DNA from: JASHPR01 sp963833885
Lineage (GTDB): Bacteria; Actinomycetota; Actinomycetes; Streptosporangiales; Streptosporangiaceae
DNA: 64,000 nt
NCBI GenBank assembly: GCA_963833885.1
Contig: CAWHZU010000005.1
Coordinates: 102,213-166,212 of the forward strand
Direction: 5' to 3'
Shown: positions 42,051-50,989 of the stretch, in pieces
Layout: each line of letters begins with the position of its first letter
How positions within the stretch are numbered: the first letter of the stretch is position 1
Program-made: the position numbers and the translations under genes
The notes under the pieces: generated by a model
The model's database searches: none
What the model was told of the DNA's origin: nothing
The model's input: only the letters and a program-made list of their open reading frames with translations

Positions 42051-42644
42051 AAGCAAGACGCCGATCTGGACGCTCTTGTCCGGCAGCGCATCCGGGGTCT
42101 GCGCACGTCGCTGGGCTGGTCGCTGGACGAGCTGGCGGCCCGGAGCTACCTGAGCCCGTCCACGCTGAGCCGGATCGAGACCGGTCACCGGCGGATTGCC
42201 CTGGATCAGCTCACGCCGATCGCGAGGGCACTCGGCACCACGCTTGACCAGCTGGTGGAGTCCGGCGACGACGCCGACGTGGTGATCAGGCCGCTCCGGG
42301 ACGAGGCGCGGGGCATGACGACCTGGCTGCTGTCGCGGACCGGCGCGCCGCAGGGCATGACGATCGCGAAGCTGCGGGTGACCCGGAAGGTGCCCGACAG
42401 GCTGCGCGTCCACCCGGGCCGGGACTGGTTCACCGTCCTGTCCGGCACCATCGTGCTGCGGCTGGGCGAGCGGACCATCCTCGTGCGGGCAGGCGAGGCG
42501 GCCGAGTTCTCCACGATGGAACCGCATGCGTTCGGCGTGCGAGAGGGAGCCGCGGAGATCCTGTGCATCCTCGACCACGACGGCACCCGCACCCACTTGG
42601 GGCCGGGCGGCCCCTTCCCCGAGACCGGCCCCGAGGAAGCCTGA
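42048..42644 (+). CDS. XRE family regulator with C-terminal cupin domain
   Basis: 198 residues. HTH_3 domain 'IRGLRTSLGWSLDELAARSY' and 'LSPSTLSRIETGHRRIALDQ', then a cupin barrel with 'HPGRDWFTVLSGTIVLRLGE' and 'VRAGEAAEFSTMEPHAFGV'. Cupin-XRE regulators sense small acids or redox ligands. Begins 48 bp from the divergent methyltransferase start. Confidence 0.93.
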   Translation: MKQDADLDALVRQRIRGLRTSLGWSLDELAARSYLSPSTLSRIETGHRRIALDQLTPIARALGTTLDQLVESGDDADVVIRPLRDEARGMTTWLLSRTGAPQGMTIAKLRVTRKVPDRLRVHPGRDWFTVLSGTIVLRLGERTILVRAGEAAEFSTMEPHAFGVREGAAEILCILDHDGTRTHLGPGGPFPETGPEEA

Positions 42645-42840
42645 CCGGCCAGGTGGTCAGCTGAGGCGAGGAACTGGTCCAGTAGCTCGGTGAACGTTGC
42701 GGGTGCCTCGTGGTGGGCGGCATGCCCAGCACCGATCGGCCTGGCCAGCGGAGGCCATTATGCTCTACCGGAGATGACGGACGAGGTGCGACGAGGCGCG
42801 AGCGTCCGGTAGGACCGGGGCGGGAGAGAGGAAGGCGGCG

Positions 42841-43674
42841 ATGGCGGACTCGCTGCACGCAGATGATCCGGGCCAGGACACTGCCCCGGCCGCTGCGCTG
42901 GACACCAGCGTGGCTCATCCAGCCCGGGTGTATGACTACTGGCTGGGCGGGAAGGACAACTTCGCCGCGGACCGGGAAGCCGCCGAGCAGGTCATCGCGG
43001 TCAACCCGAACGTCTTGCCCGGGGTGCAGGCCAACCGTGCGTTCCTTGGCCGGGCGGTGCGCTACCTGGCTGGCGAGGCCGGGATCCGGCAGTTCCTCGA
43101 CCTCGGCACCGGGCTGCCGACCGCGGAGAATACCCACCAGGTGGCGCAGGCCATCGCGCCCGACGCCCGGGTCGTCTACGTGGACAACGACCCGATCGTG
43201 CTCACGCACGCCCGGGCGCTGCTGACCAGCACAAGCGAGGGAGCAACCGCCTACGTGCAGGCGGACATCCGGGATACCGGGAAGGTGCTGGCCAGCGCGG
43301 CGGAGACCCTGGACTTGTCGCAGCCTGTCGCGGTGATGGCGCTGATGATCCTGCAGTACGTGCCGGACGAGGATGACCCGTGGGGGATTGTCGCGGGGCT
43401 GGTGGATGCGCTCGCCCCGGGCAGCTACCTGACCGTCTCGGATACCGTGCGCGACATTGACACTCATCGGGTGACCGAGGGCACAGCCCGGCTGAACGAG
43501 CGGATGGGGCCGACCCGGCTGACCCTGCGTTCCCGGCCGGAGTTCGAGCGGTTCTTCTCCGGATTGGAGCTGGCCGAGCCGGGCGTCGTCCCTCTGCCCG
43601 AATGGCGGGGTGTGGGGTCGGGGTACCCAATCCCGTGCTACGCGGGGATGGGCCGCAAGCCCTTCTCCGGCTGA
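42841..43674 (+). CDS. SAM-dependent methyltransferase, DUF574 family
   Basis: 277 residues. 'HPARVYDYWLGGKDNFAADR' and 'NRAFLGRAVRYLAGEAGIRQ' are unmistakable DUF574 sequences; 'FLDLGTGLPTAENTHQVA' is SAM motif I and 'VVYVDNDPIVLTHARALL' binds the ribose. These are abundant in streptomycete-like actinobacteria, substrates mostly unknown. GGGAGAGAGGAAGG precedes the ATG. Confidence 0.94.
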   Translation: MADSLHADDPGQDTAPAAALDTSVAHPARVYDYWLGGKDNFAADREAAEQVIAVNPNVLPGVQANRAFLGRAVRYLAGEAGIRQFLDLGTGLPTAENTHQVAQAIAPDARVVYVDNDPIVLTHARALLTSTSEGATAYVQADIRDTGKVLASAAETLDLSQPVAVMALMILQYVPDEDDPWGIVAGLVDALAPGSYLTVSDTVRDIDTHRVTEGTARLNERMGPTRLTLRSRPEFERFFSGLELAEPGVVPLPEWRGVGSGYPIPCYAGMGRKPFSG

Positions 43675-43724
43675 GCGACGCCGATCCACCCACCTTCCTC
43701 CGACCCGCCGGACGCTCTGCCTGA

Positions 43725-43931
43725 TCACCTGGCCCGCGCAGCCAGCGAGATGACGCCGACCGCCGGGTCCGCAGGCTCTTCCGGACCGATCTCGGCGACG
43801 AGGCCGCAGATGCAGTTCAGCGCGCCTTTGCCTCGGTCGAGGCCCGGTGGCGTCAGGAAATAGGGTCCGAGCCGTACGACACCATGAAACAGGTTCTACG
43901 GCAGCTGCGCCGCGACAGCCTCAGACCCTGA
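43725..43931 (+). pseudogene. MarR regulator, C-terminal remnant
   Basis: A 69-codon open stretch without a start reads 'RDDADRRVRRLFRTDLGDEA' (the MarR wing D.aDRRv..L..T..G) followed by 'FASVEARWRQEIGSEPYDTM' and 'KQVLRQLRRDSLRP'. The DNA-binding N-terminus is missing. Converges with the YciI gene. Confidence 0.6.
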
Positions 43932-43932
43932 A

Positions 43933-44271
43933 TCAGACGGTCGGCTCGGGCAGGATCTCCCGTACCTCTTGCGCACAGCGGCACGCGACGGCGATCTTGG
44001 CAGCCCACTCCAGCGCCTCCTTGCGTGAGGGCACGTCGACGACCGCGAACCCGCCGATGACTTCCTTGGTCTCCGGGTACGGGCCGTCGGTGACGGTCCC
44101 GTCGGTGGCCACGATGCTCGCCCTCTGGCTTTCCAGTCCGGCGCTGAAAACCCACACGCCGGCGTCCCGCGCCTCCCGGGCCACCGCGAGCGCGGCCTTG
44201 GCCACGTCGGGCAGGTCCTCCTCGGGGAAGGTCATCGCTCCGTCATCGAACGAGATCAGGTACTGCGTCAT
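43933..44271 (-). CDS. YciI family protein (YCII-related)
   Basis: 112 residues: 'MTQYLISFDDGAMTFPEEDL', 'AGVWVFSAGLESQRASIV', 'TDGPYPETKEVIGGFAVVDV' and 'SRKEALEWAAKIAVACRCAQ' are typical DGPF/YCII proteins (ferredoxin-like fold), often placed next to ECF sigma factors. The 'DGPYPETKE' loop is the family hallmark. No sigma factor adjoins here. Confidence 0.92.
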   Translation of the reverse strand: MTQYLISFDDGAMTFPEEDLPDVAKAALAVAREARDAGVWVFSAGLESQRASIVATDGTVTDGPYPETKEVIGGFAVVDVPSRKEALEWAAKIAVACRCAQEVREILPEPTV

Positions 44272-44467
44272 CCCATGGCTCCTTGTCCCGGCGGCCCCTC
44301 CGGCCGCCCCTCACCTCATATACGAACGGCTCGATCCGGATTCGACACTCTGCCAGAAGAAACTTCTGTCGGGGCTGCTGCCTAAGATCGTTCGGTGAGT
44401 GTGCGTCGCAGTCCGGCGGGCAGCATGCCAACTGCGCCTGTCCCAGCATCCGATTGTGGAGGCCCGA

Positions 44468-44878
44468 ATGCCGAAACCACCGCTTCCCGAGGCCGCGGTA
44501 GCCCTGCTGCTTAAGCCGAACCCGGCGGTCATCACGACCCTGCGGCGGGACGGCCAGCCGGTCTCCGCAGCCACGTGGTATCAGTGGGACGACGGCCGGG
44601 TTCTGGTGAACATGGACGAGGGCCGCAAACGGCTGGAGCACATGCGCGACGATCCCCGGGTTGCGCTCGACGTGCTCGATGAAAGCGACTGGTACACCCA
44701 CGTCAGCATCATCGGCCACGTCGAGGAGTGGCGCGACGACACCGACCTGGCCGACATCGACCGCCTGGCCAGGCATTACACGGGCCATCCGTACCGGCAG
44801 CGCGACCGGGGCCGCATCAGCGCCTGGATCGCCGTGGAAGCCTGGCACGGCTGGGGTGCGCTGAAAGACACGCGCTAA
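44468..44878 (+). CDS. PPOX-class F420/FMN-dependent oxidoreductase
   Basis: 136 residues with GGAGG upstream. Split-barrel flavin fold: 'LLLKPNPAVITTLRRDGQPV', 'SAATWYQWDDGRVLVNMDEG', 'RKRLEHMRDDPRVALDVLDE' and 'YTHVSIIGHVEEWRDDTDLA'. The 'FxTxxxDGxP' and 'R....hl..dPrvtl' patterns point to the F420-binding subgroup. Longer frames upstream lack a good start. Confidence 0.92.
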   Translation: MPKPPLPEAAVALLLKPNPAVITTLRRDGQPVSAATWYQWDDGRVLVNMDEGRKRLEHMRDDPRVALDVLDESDWYTHVSIIGHVEEWRDDTDLADIDRLARHYTGHPYRQRDRGRISAWIAVEAWHGWGALKDTR

Positions 44879-44926
44879 GAACGGGGGCTGGGTCGTGCCG
44901 GCGCGGATGGCCTGCATGGCCCGCGG

Positions 44927-45319
44927 TCATGTCAGCTCGCCTCCCGGCCGAACACCTGCGGGGAAGGCGAACCGGCCGTCGGGACCCGGCTCGAACCGGC
45001 GGGCTTCCACCACCGCGTCCACGTTGAGCGGCCCGTAGATATGCGGAAAGGGCTCAGCCGAGCCCGCAACCTGCTCGAGCCGGATCTCTGGCCGGACGCG
45101 GCCGGTGTCGATGGCCAGCACCAGCAGGTCCGGCAGCCCTTGGTAGAACATGTTCGCCACCCCCGCCACCTGGCCGGCGGCCGAGCAGTGGATGAATCCT
45201 TCCTCGGCCAGCGTCCTGCCGAGCGTTGACGTCGTGTACTCACCGGCAGCCTGCGCCTGTGCCCAGTCGGACGCCGTGGCGATGTGGTAGATGAAGCCGG
45301 GCACCTCTCGTGTGATCAC
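44927..45319 (-). CDS. DUF952 family protein
   Basis: From GTG 45319, 130 residues: 'IYHIATASDWAQAQAAGEYT', 'LAEEGFIHCSAAGQVAGVAN', 'LVLAIDTGRVRPEIRLEQ' and 'PFPHIYGPLNVDAVV'. 'GFIHCS' and 'FPHIYGPLN' are the DUF952 hallmark (ART-like fold related to RNA 2'-phosphotransferase). Function unknown. Followed on the same strand by pth2 upstream 15 bp away. Confidence 0.93.
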   Translation of the reverse strand: MITREVPGFIYHIATASDWAQAQAAGEYTTSTLGRTLAEEGFIHCSAAGQVAGVANMFYQGLPDLLVLAIDTGRVRPEIRLEQVAGSAEPFPHIYGPLNVDAVVEARRFEPGPDGRFAFPAGVRPGGELT

Positions 45320-45333
45320 AGCCCCATCGTGCC

Positions 45334-45681
45334 TCAGAGCAGGGACAGGTCGGCGGTCACCGTATCGATCCGCTCGCTGTCGGCGGGCCCGAGCGCGCAG
45401 CACGTCTGCGTGCCCGGGCTCACCTGGGTGCGGCCAGCGTCGCGGATGACCTCGGTTGGCAGTCCGGTGGCGCGGGCCTGCCGCACCACGTCATCCAGCT
45501 GCGCGCCGTCCGCCACCTTGAGCACGACCTTGGGCTGGCCCTGCTGCAGCCAGGCCGCGAGGTCAGCGCCGCCCAGGCCGTCCAGCACGGCGGCCACTGC
45601 CGCGTGGGCGACCTGGGCGGCGATCTTGCCGCGTCCCATGCCGAGGTCCGTCCGGACCACGATCGCCAGTTTCTGCGCCAC
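45334..45681 (-). CDS. Peptidyl-tRNA hydrolase, Pth2 type
   Basis: From GTG 45681, 115 residues. 'KLAIVVRTDLGMGRGKIAAQ' and 'VAHAAVAAVLDGL' (the Pth2 signature KiaAQvaHA), 'WLQQGQPKVVLKVADGAQ' and 'EVIRDAGRTQVSPGTQTCCA' (AGRTQ...G..T). This archaeal/eukaryal type releases tRNA from stalled peptidyl-tRNA or acts on aminoacyl-tRNA; it is common as a second enzyme in actinobacteria. The long open frame beyond 45681 is antisense to the oxidase gene. Confidence 0.93.
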   Translation of the reverse strand: MAQKLAIVVRTDLGMGRGKIAAQVAHAAVAAVLDGLGGADLAAWLQQGQPKVVLKVADGAQLDDVVRQARATGLPTEVIRDAGRTQVSPGTQTCCALGPADSERIDTVTADLSLL

Positions 45682-45719
45682 CAGGACACGGTACGGCCCG
45701 GCCCGGCCTTGCCGGAGGC

Positions 45720-47492
45720 TCAGCCGAACAAGGTGTCCAGGAACGGGCTGCTGAACACTGAATTCGGGTCGTAAGAGGTGAGAATCGAGACGGCTGTGCT
45801 CCAGCCGTCGTTGCTCGCCTGGCCCGCGCTGACCGCGGCCGGGATCGTGCTGCCCAGGATCGTCGAGTTGGTCCACGGCGCAGCCGACGTGCACCCCCAG
45901 GCCTTGGACCATTCCGGCCGGACGCACGCGTAGCTGCCGGTGTAGTGGCTCCAGATCCACGATTCCATCTCGGCGTAGAACGCGGAGAATCCGGCTGTGA
46001 CCGGCAGCGTGCCCATGTCCAGCCAGACCGCGGTGTCCCAGCCGGGCTGGTCGGGCCGCGGTCGCAGCGAGGACAGGATCGGCGACTGGGCGCCGCTGAC
46101 CAGAGCGTCCGAGGGTTTGTCCAGGCCGGTGATCCGGATCTCGATGGGCCCGTTCATCGGGTACTGGCCCTGCGCGGCGTAGCTGGACAGCAGGCTGCTG
46201 TACTGCGTGTAGAAGTCGCTGACCACCTGCTGGATGCTGGCGCGCGAGGTGATGATCGCGAAGCCGGCCTCCACGATGCGCACCGTGCTCGGCTCCACGT
46301 ACAGCAGCACGTTCTGCCACTGACCCCAGAGGTCCCAGGTGCCGGTGAACACCAGGCCGGTGTCCACCAGCGCTATCGCGGCATCCTCGAAGGCCGGCGT
46401 GCCGGAGACGTCGCCGGCCGCGACCTCGTCGAAGAACGTGTTTTCCGAGCTGGTCACGCTGTTCGTGAACGAGTAGTTGTACGGGCTGGTTGCCTTCACC
46501 GAGAGCAGCGGCTGGCTTGACTTGATCGACCACACCTTCAGCCACGGCGTGTCGGTGAACGGGAACCAGATCGCCTCGACGCGGCCGGCTCCGTCCGCGT
46601 AGCTGGCGAGCGAACTGGACCCCGCGCTGGCTGGCGGGGCAAACAGGTCCGCGGCCGAGATGTCCACCCAGCTCTGGCACTGCAGGTTCTGGGACCCGGC
46701 GAGCTGCAGGGTGACCGAGGTGATGAACGCGCGGCCCAGGTGCGCCAGGAACGCACGGATGTCCGGGTTCGAGCGCTGGAACGTCGTCAGCACGTACTGC
46801 CCGGACGAGGAGTTCCAGACGACCGCGGTGAGGGACAGGATCAGGTTCGAGAGGGAGCCGTAGGTCTGGCCGGACAGCATGGTCTCGCCGGTCGCCGGGA
46901 TCGCGCTGCCGTGCGCGTTGATGGCCAGTGCGCCGCCGACCGTGATGTCGCCGGGCGCCGGGATCGCGCAGAACCCGTAGCCTGCCGCCGCTATCGCGCT
47001 GGTCAGCGTGTTCATCGTGACGCCGGTGCCCACCGTGGCCGTGGCCGGCGAGCCCGCGCTGATCGACACCGAGGTCAGGTCCTGGGTGGTGTCCAGCAGC
47101 ACGTAGCCGGCCCCGGTGCTGCCCGATGGCAGCAGGATCGGCGACCAGTTGTGGGACATTCCCTTGGCCCGCAGCCGGTATCCGTTGGCGTACGCCCAGT
47201 TGGCCAGCGTGACCACGTCATTGGCCGAGGCCGGGGCGCAGGTCCAGACGTCGTCTATGACGATCATGCCGGCCCAGTTCTGGTACGCCTGCTGGTAGAT
47301 CGAGATCGACGGCGGGAAGTTCGGCGGCGGGGAGGTGGTGGCCTGCGCGCTGGCCGGGGTTACCCGGAACACCGGCACCCAGGCCAGGGCGCCGGCCGCG
47401 GCTGCGCCCGCCATAAAGGCGCGCCGGGATGGCCTGCGAGATGGGACAGATTGGTCTAAACCGGACGGGCGAGGGGCATGGCGGGGCTCCAT
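45720..47492 (-). CDS. Secreted FAD-linked cholesterol oxidase-like enzyme (class II, VAO family)
   Basis: 590 residues with a Tat signal 'SRRPSRRAFMAGAAAAGAL' near residues 17-36. The FAD-binding PCMH domain shows 'ANGYRLRAKGMSHNWSPIL', in which the His of 'GMSHNWSP' is the expected covalent FAD attachment site of class II cholesterol oxidase (BCO2), and 'PAPGDITVGGALAINAHGSA'. The C-terminal cholesterol-oxidase substrate domain follows ('VWSIKSSQPLL', 'TGTWDLWGQWQNVLLY'). Exported folded; oxidises a sterol or similar alcohol outside the cell. No sterol genes are adjacent. Confidence 0.92.
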   Translation of the reverse strand: MEPRHAPRPSGLDQSVPSRRPSRRAFMAGAAAAGALAWVPVFRVTPASAQATTSPPPNFPPSISIYQQAYQNWAGMIVIDDVWTCAPASANDVVTLANWAYANGYRLRAKGMSHNWSPILLPSGSTGAGYVLLDTTQDLTSVSISAGSPATATVGTGVTMNTLTSAIAAAGYGFCAIPAPGDITVGGALAINAHGSAIPATGETMLSGQTYGSLSNLILSLTAVVWNSSSGQYVLTTFQRSNPDIRAFLAHLGRAFITSVTLQLAGSQNLQCQSWVDISAADLFAPPASAGSSSLASYADGAGRVEAIWFPFTDTPWLKVWSIKSSQPLLSVKATSPYNYSFTNSVTSSENTFFDEVAAGDVSGTPAFEDAAIALVDTGLVFTGTWDLWGQWQNVLLYVEPSTVRIVEAGFAIITSRASIQQVVSDFYTQYSSLLSSYAAQGQYPMNGPIEIRITGLDKPSDALVSGAQSPILSSLRPRPDQPGWDTAVWLDMGTLPVTAGFSAFYAEMESWIWSHYTGSYACVRPEWSKAWGCTSAAPWTNSTILGSTIPAAVSAGQASNDGWSTAVSILTSYDPNSVFSSPFLDTLFG

Positions 47493-47627
47493 TTTGGCTC
47501 TCCTCTTCGATGTGGGGGGTCGTCGGAGGATGGTCCCGGAATCCGAATCAAGCGCTTGATCGGCTGGGGCCTGAGCACACCGTAGAACCGTCCGGGGCGA
47601 CGGGCAAGACTGAAACGTGTTCTATTT

Positions 47628-48101
47628 TTGAGCCTTTCGGGAGACCCGGGCCGGGCCGGGGATTGCCATCGGCGTCGTCTTCTACGCGCTCGGCCGCCGG
47701 GAGCGGGCGGACCCGGTCACCGAATGGATCTGCGTGACAGCACGCCGGTGTTCGACTTGAGGCTCCGCGCTCAGTGGCGTGGCAAGGGCGTCGGCGGACA
47801 AGCACTGCGCTGGCTCACCGCGTACCTGTTCACCGAGCTTCCGGCGATCCAGCGTGTTCAGGGCACGACGCGCCAGGACAACCGCGCGATGCGACGTACC
47901 TTCCAGCGCGCCGGATACGTCAAGGATGCGCACTACCGGGACGCGTGGCCGGTGGACGGCGGAGAGGTCTACGACGCGGTCGGGTACGCAATATTGAGGC
48001 GAGACTGGCTTGCCGGAACGACGACCACTCCCGACTGGCACGATGAGCACGTTCTGACCAGCACCCCTGACGGCTCTGGGTCACCGCGCGCGGTCCGGTG
48101 A
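47628..48101 (+). pseudogene. GNAT acetyltransferase, 5'-truncated and frameshifted
   Basis: 'STPVFDLRLRAQWRGKGVGG' (motif A, RGKGVGG binds acetyl-CoA), 'IQRVQGTTRQDNRAMRRTFQ' and 'RAGYVKDAHYRDAWPVDGGE' are a GNAT C-terminal half. Its expected upstream strands 'IAIGVVFYALGRRERADPVT' then 'EWICV' lie in another frame at about 47655-47735, and the true N-terminus is absent. Not functional as written. Confidence 0.6.
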
Positions 48102-48103
48102 TG

Positions 48104-49135
48104 CTATGCCGCGGAAAGCCTTCTGGTCAGCCAGCAGAGGGACTGAACCTGGCGGCGGCCGATCGCATCGTGGTCTGCGCCCGGGACGATCTCGAAAACC
48201 AGGGCATTGCTCGCCATCCCACTCGCGTGCAGGGCACGGTCCAGGGCCTGAGCGCCGAGATCGAGGAAGAACTCATCCTCGGAACCGGCGTCTATCCAGA
48301 CGGCGTGCAGGGAACGGAGCTGGCTCGCGTAGCGGGGGATCATGCGCACGGGATCCCAGTCGAGCCACTGGCGCCAGGCATCCGGCCGGATCTCACCGCT
48401 CATGGTGTCGACGGGGAGTACGGGGGTCCCGTCGGGGGCGGGTGAGAAGCATGCCGAGACGCCGAGGACGTACTGGAGCAGGCGCTCGGCGGGCCGCACG
48501 TCGGGCCAGCGAGCCTGGAAGTCCGTCCACCAGGCCATGATGTCGCCGTCCCAGGAACGCAAGCCCCGCACGACCTCGGGCAGTCGGGGCTGGTAGGCAG
48601 CTTCGTAGAACGCGTCCCCGGCATGGCTGGCGCAGCCGCCGAAGACGTCCGGCCTGAGCATGCAGGCGACGAGCGCCCCGAATCCGCCCGAGGACACACC
48701 CAGGACCACCCGGTGATCGCGGTCCGCGATCGTGCGGTACCGGTCGTCGACGTAGCGGACGATCTCGTCGCACAGGTAGGAGTGGTACCTGCCGGTCCCG
48801 TTCGAGTCGACGTACTGGCTCCCGCCATATCGCGTCCAGCCGTCGACGCTGACCACCACCGCCTGTGGTGCCAGCCCCGTCGCGAACGCCTCGTCGATCA
48901 TCTCGAGAACCGTCGGGCCGAAGGCGGGGCGCCTCGCCCAGCTGGCGACGCTGCCGCCGTAGCCGGGAAGCAGGTAGACAGACGGGAACTGCCGGGTCTG
49001 GTCCGGATAGTCCGGCGGCAGGTAGACCCACAGCGGCCGCTCGTGCGGGTCGCCGAGCGGGTTCCCGCGCAGCAGCTCGCTGGCCACGGTGACCTTCTCT
49101 AGCCGGCCGTGCAGGGCCGCTGGCCACGGCGCCAT
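48104..49135 (-). CDS. Alpha/beta hydrolase-fold esterase (Esterase D/Fes type)
   Basis: From ATG 49135 (GGGAG upstream), 343 residues. 'YLPPDYPDQTRQFPSVYLLP' with 'GYGGSVASWARRP', nucleophile 'VVLGVSSGGFGALVACMLRP' (GVSSGG), acid 'IDAGSEDEFFLDLGAQALDR' and base 'VPGADHDAIGRRQ'. Relatives hydrolyse enterobactin-like or mycolyl-type esters, and S-formylglutathione. An upstream ATG at 49171 lies inside the operator and is rejected. Divergent from a TetR gene. Confidence 0.9.
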   Translation of the reverse strand: MAPWPAALHGRLEKVTVASELLRGNPLGDPHERPLWVYLPPDYPDQTRQFPSVYLLPGYGGSVASWARRPAFGPTVLEMIDEAFATGLAPQAVVVSVDGWTRYGGSQYVDSNGTGRYHSYLCDEIVRYVDDRYRTIADRDHRVVLGVSSGGFGALVACMLRPDVFGGCASHAGDAFYEAAYQPRLPEVVRGLRSWDGDIMAWWTDFQARWPDVRPAERLLQYVLGVSACFSPAPDGTPVLPVDTMSGEIRPDAWRQWLDWDPVRMIPRYASQLRSLHAVWIDAGSEDEFFLDLGAQALDRALHASGMASNALVFEIVPGADHDAIGRRQVQSLCWLTRRLSAA

Positions 49136-49165
49136 TCTGCTGCTCCCCGCGGCCGGTTCTGTGAT

Positions 49166-49194
49166 AAACATGAACCGGACTCTAGTTCATGTTT
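49166..49194. promoter_or_regulatory. TetR operator between esterase and TetR genes
   Basis: Perfect inverted repeat AAACATGAAC (49166-49175) and GTTCATGTTT (49185-49194), 9-bp spacer, midway between divergent starts. Confidence 0.85.
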
Positions 49195-49217
49195 TGTTCG
49201 ACGGTCAAGGAGATGAC

Positions 49218-49832
49218 GTGCGCAGCGCGACCGAGGCCCCCAACCGGGCGCCGAGAGGCCAGCCGCGGCAGGCGAGGAGCCGCGACAAGCTCGACCGTAT
49301 CCTCGCGGCCACCGCCGAACTGCTCCAGGAACTCCGCTACGACGAGCTGGGGACCAAGCTCATCGCCGAGCGCGCCGGGGTCTCAGTCGGCAGCCTGTAC
49401 CGGTATTTTCCGGACAAGGACAGCATTGCCCGAGCCCTGCTTCTCGGCTGGCTCGACGACGCCGGCTTCATCGATTGGGCCCCTGGTGGCGAGGTTCCGG
49501 AGGAGCCGGGAGCCATCCTCGATCACCTCGTCGATTCCTACGCCGACTTCTTCCGGCGAGAACCGGGCTTCTGGAACGCCTTCTACCACGCTGAGCGGAG
49601 CCCGGAGCTCGAGCAGGCCCAGAGGCAGAACGATCGCGACATCGCGGCCCGGCTCCAAGACCTGCTCGCGGTCGGCTACGGCCGTTCCGGCCCAGACCTG
49701 GCGGCTCGTTGCCTCATCGCCGTCCAGGTAGCGGACCACCTGCTCGGACTCGCCTTCCGCGACAATCCGGACGGCGACGCCACCGTGCTCGAGGAGGCCA
49801 AGCTTCTGCTGCACCGTTACCTCGGCGTCTGA
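49218..49832 (+). CDS. TetR family transcriptional regulator
   Basis: From GTG 49218 with AAGGAG upstream, 204 residues. HTH 'ILAATAELLQELRYDELGTK' and 'LIAERAGVSVGSLYRYFPDK', ligand half 'DFFRREPGFWNAFYHAERSP'. Shares the palindromic operator region with the esterase gene and probably represses both until substrate or product binds. Confidence 0.93.
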   Translation: MRSATEAPNRAPRGQPRQARSRDKLDRILAATAELLQELRYDELGTKLIAERAGVSVGSLYRYFPDKDSIARALLLGWLDDAGFIDWAPGGEVPEEPGAILDHLVDSYADFFRREPGFWNAFYHAERSPELEQAQRQNDRDIAARLQDLLAVGYGRSGPDLAARCLIAVQVADHLLGLAFRDNPDGDATVLEEAKLLLHRYLGV

Positions 49833-49843
49833 CCGCGGGTGAC

Positions 49844-50413
49844 CTACCCGGACTGGTAGGTGAGCAAGGCGAGGCTGTCACCGACGGACTGGGCCTGAAC
49901 GAGGCGCATCGGCTTGATCTCGCTGACCTCGCCAAAGAGGCGCCAGCCGGTTCCGACCACGAGCGGATAGATGAAAAGCCGCAACTCGTCGGCCAGGTCG
50001 TGCTCGATCAGCGTGTGCGCGAGCTGAATGCTGCCGTTGACCACGATGTCGCCGTCGAGCCGCTGCTTCAGCTTGGAGACCTCGTTGACCACGTCGCCCG
50101 CAAGAACTGTCGCGTTGCCCCATCTGGGCTGGTCGAGGGTCGAGGACACCACGTACTTCGGCATGCTGTTCAGCCGGTCCGCCCAGGGGCCGCTGCGGGA
50201 CAGCCAGCGAGTGGCGAACCACTCGTCGCTTCGCCGGCCCAGCAGCAGGGCCTCGGCACGCAGCGCCTCGTCGAACAGAACCTTGGCCCACTCCGCGCGG
50301 TCAGAGTCCCCGATCCGGTTGAACCAGCCACCGTTTCGCAGACCCTCTTCACCGGTCGGGTCCTGGACGACCCCGTCGAGCGAGACGTTCTCGCTGATCA
50401 CGATCTTTCCCAT
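49844..50413 (-). CDS. Dihydrofolate reductase family protein (RibD C-terminal-like)
   Basis: 189 residues. 'MGKIVISENVSLDGVVQDPT', 'EALLLGRRSDEWFATRWLSR', 'LNSMPKYVVSSTLDQPRWGN' and 'GDIVVNGSIQLAHTLIEHDL' match the YyaP/YwjB RibD_C group, NADPH-dependent reductases of unknown substrate rather than true DHFR. Converges with TetR, 11 bp apart. Confidence 0.92.
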   Translation of the reverse strand: MGKIVISENVSLDGVVQDPTGEEGLRNGGWFNRIGDSDRAEWAKVLFDEALRAEALLLGRRSDEWFATRWLSRSGPWADRLNSMPKYVVSSTLDQPRWGNATVLAGDVVNEVSKLKQRLDGDIVVNGSIQLAHTLIEHDLADELRLFIYPLVVGTGWRLFGEVSEIKPMRLVQAQSVGDSLALLTYQSG

Positions 50414-50523
50414 CACGATTCCCCTGTCATCGGCATTGAGACATCCGTGTTGTCGGAGCCTCACCGATGTAGACACCGCCAGACCGGGGAAGTGGGCCCT
50501 CGGCGCACCGTAGCTGCGGCTGC

Positions 50524-50928
50524 TTACTGGCGGCCGCGCACGGTGTCCGGTTTCTCCAGGCGGCGCCGCGCCTCGTCCCAGGTAATCGGCACGCCGGTGG
50601 CGGTCCAGGTGACGAAGCTGGAGCCCGCCATCCGCGGCCGGAAGTGCTTCATGAGGTGCCGATGCGGCTCGTGGCCCACCGCGGCCGACATTGCGGCCTG
50701 ATCCTGCCAGGCCGACAGGGTCCAGAACGTCCGGTGCAGCGGCCGGGCGATCAGCGACAGGCCCAGCACGCCGGGCGAGGCCAGCATCTGGCGGCGAATT
50801 CGTAAGGCCGCCGCGAGGAACGACGGCACGTCGCTCAGCCGGCGCAGTTCCAGGCGGGAGGCCATGACGGTTACCGGGCCGTCCGCTGACGGCGGCGAGT
50901 TCGGTTCCTTCCAGGGAAGCGTCGGCAT
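50524..50928 (-). CDS. DUF3291/monooxygenase-like small protein
   Basis: From ATG 50928 'MPTLPWKEPNSPPSADGPVT', 134 residues. 'LLIRRQMLASPGVLGLSLIA'-type strand-helix layout (here 'ALRIRRQMLASPGVLGLSL'), 'RTFWTLSAWQDQAAMSAAVG' and 'PHRHLMKHFRPRMAGSSFVT' resemble heme-degrading/antibiotic-biosynthesis monooxygenase-like dimeric alpha/beta barrels. Family placement moderate. Divergent from the CGNR gene. Confidence 0.78.
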   Translation of the reverse strand: MPTLPWKEPNSPPSADGPVTVMASRLELRRLSDVPSFLAAALRIRRQMLASPGVLGLSLIARPLHRTFWTLSAWQDQAAMSAAVGHEPHRHLMKHFRPRMAGSSFVTWTATGVPITWDEARRRLEKPDTVRGRQ

Positions 50929-50974
50929 CGGGTGTAGCCCCTTCCGGGAGTGTGGGTGAACGCGGCCATCATGC

Positions 50975-50989
50975 TGTAATGGTCTTATG
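50975..50989 (+). promoter_or_regulatory. Probable leaderless promoter of the CGNR gene
   Basis: TGTAAT at 50975-50980 is followed after 6 nt by ATG 50987; no Shine-Dalgarno. Confidence 0.45.

Noticed and set aside
45682..46680. Extension of the Pth2 frame to 448 codons
   Set aside because: It overlaps the oxidase gene in another frame and lacks similarity beyond the Pth2 domain.
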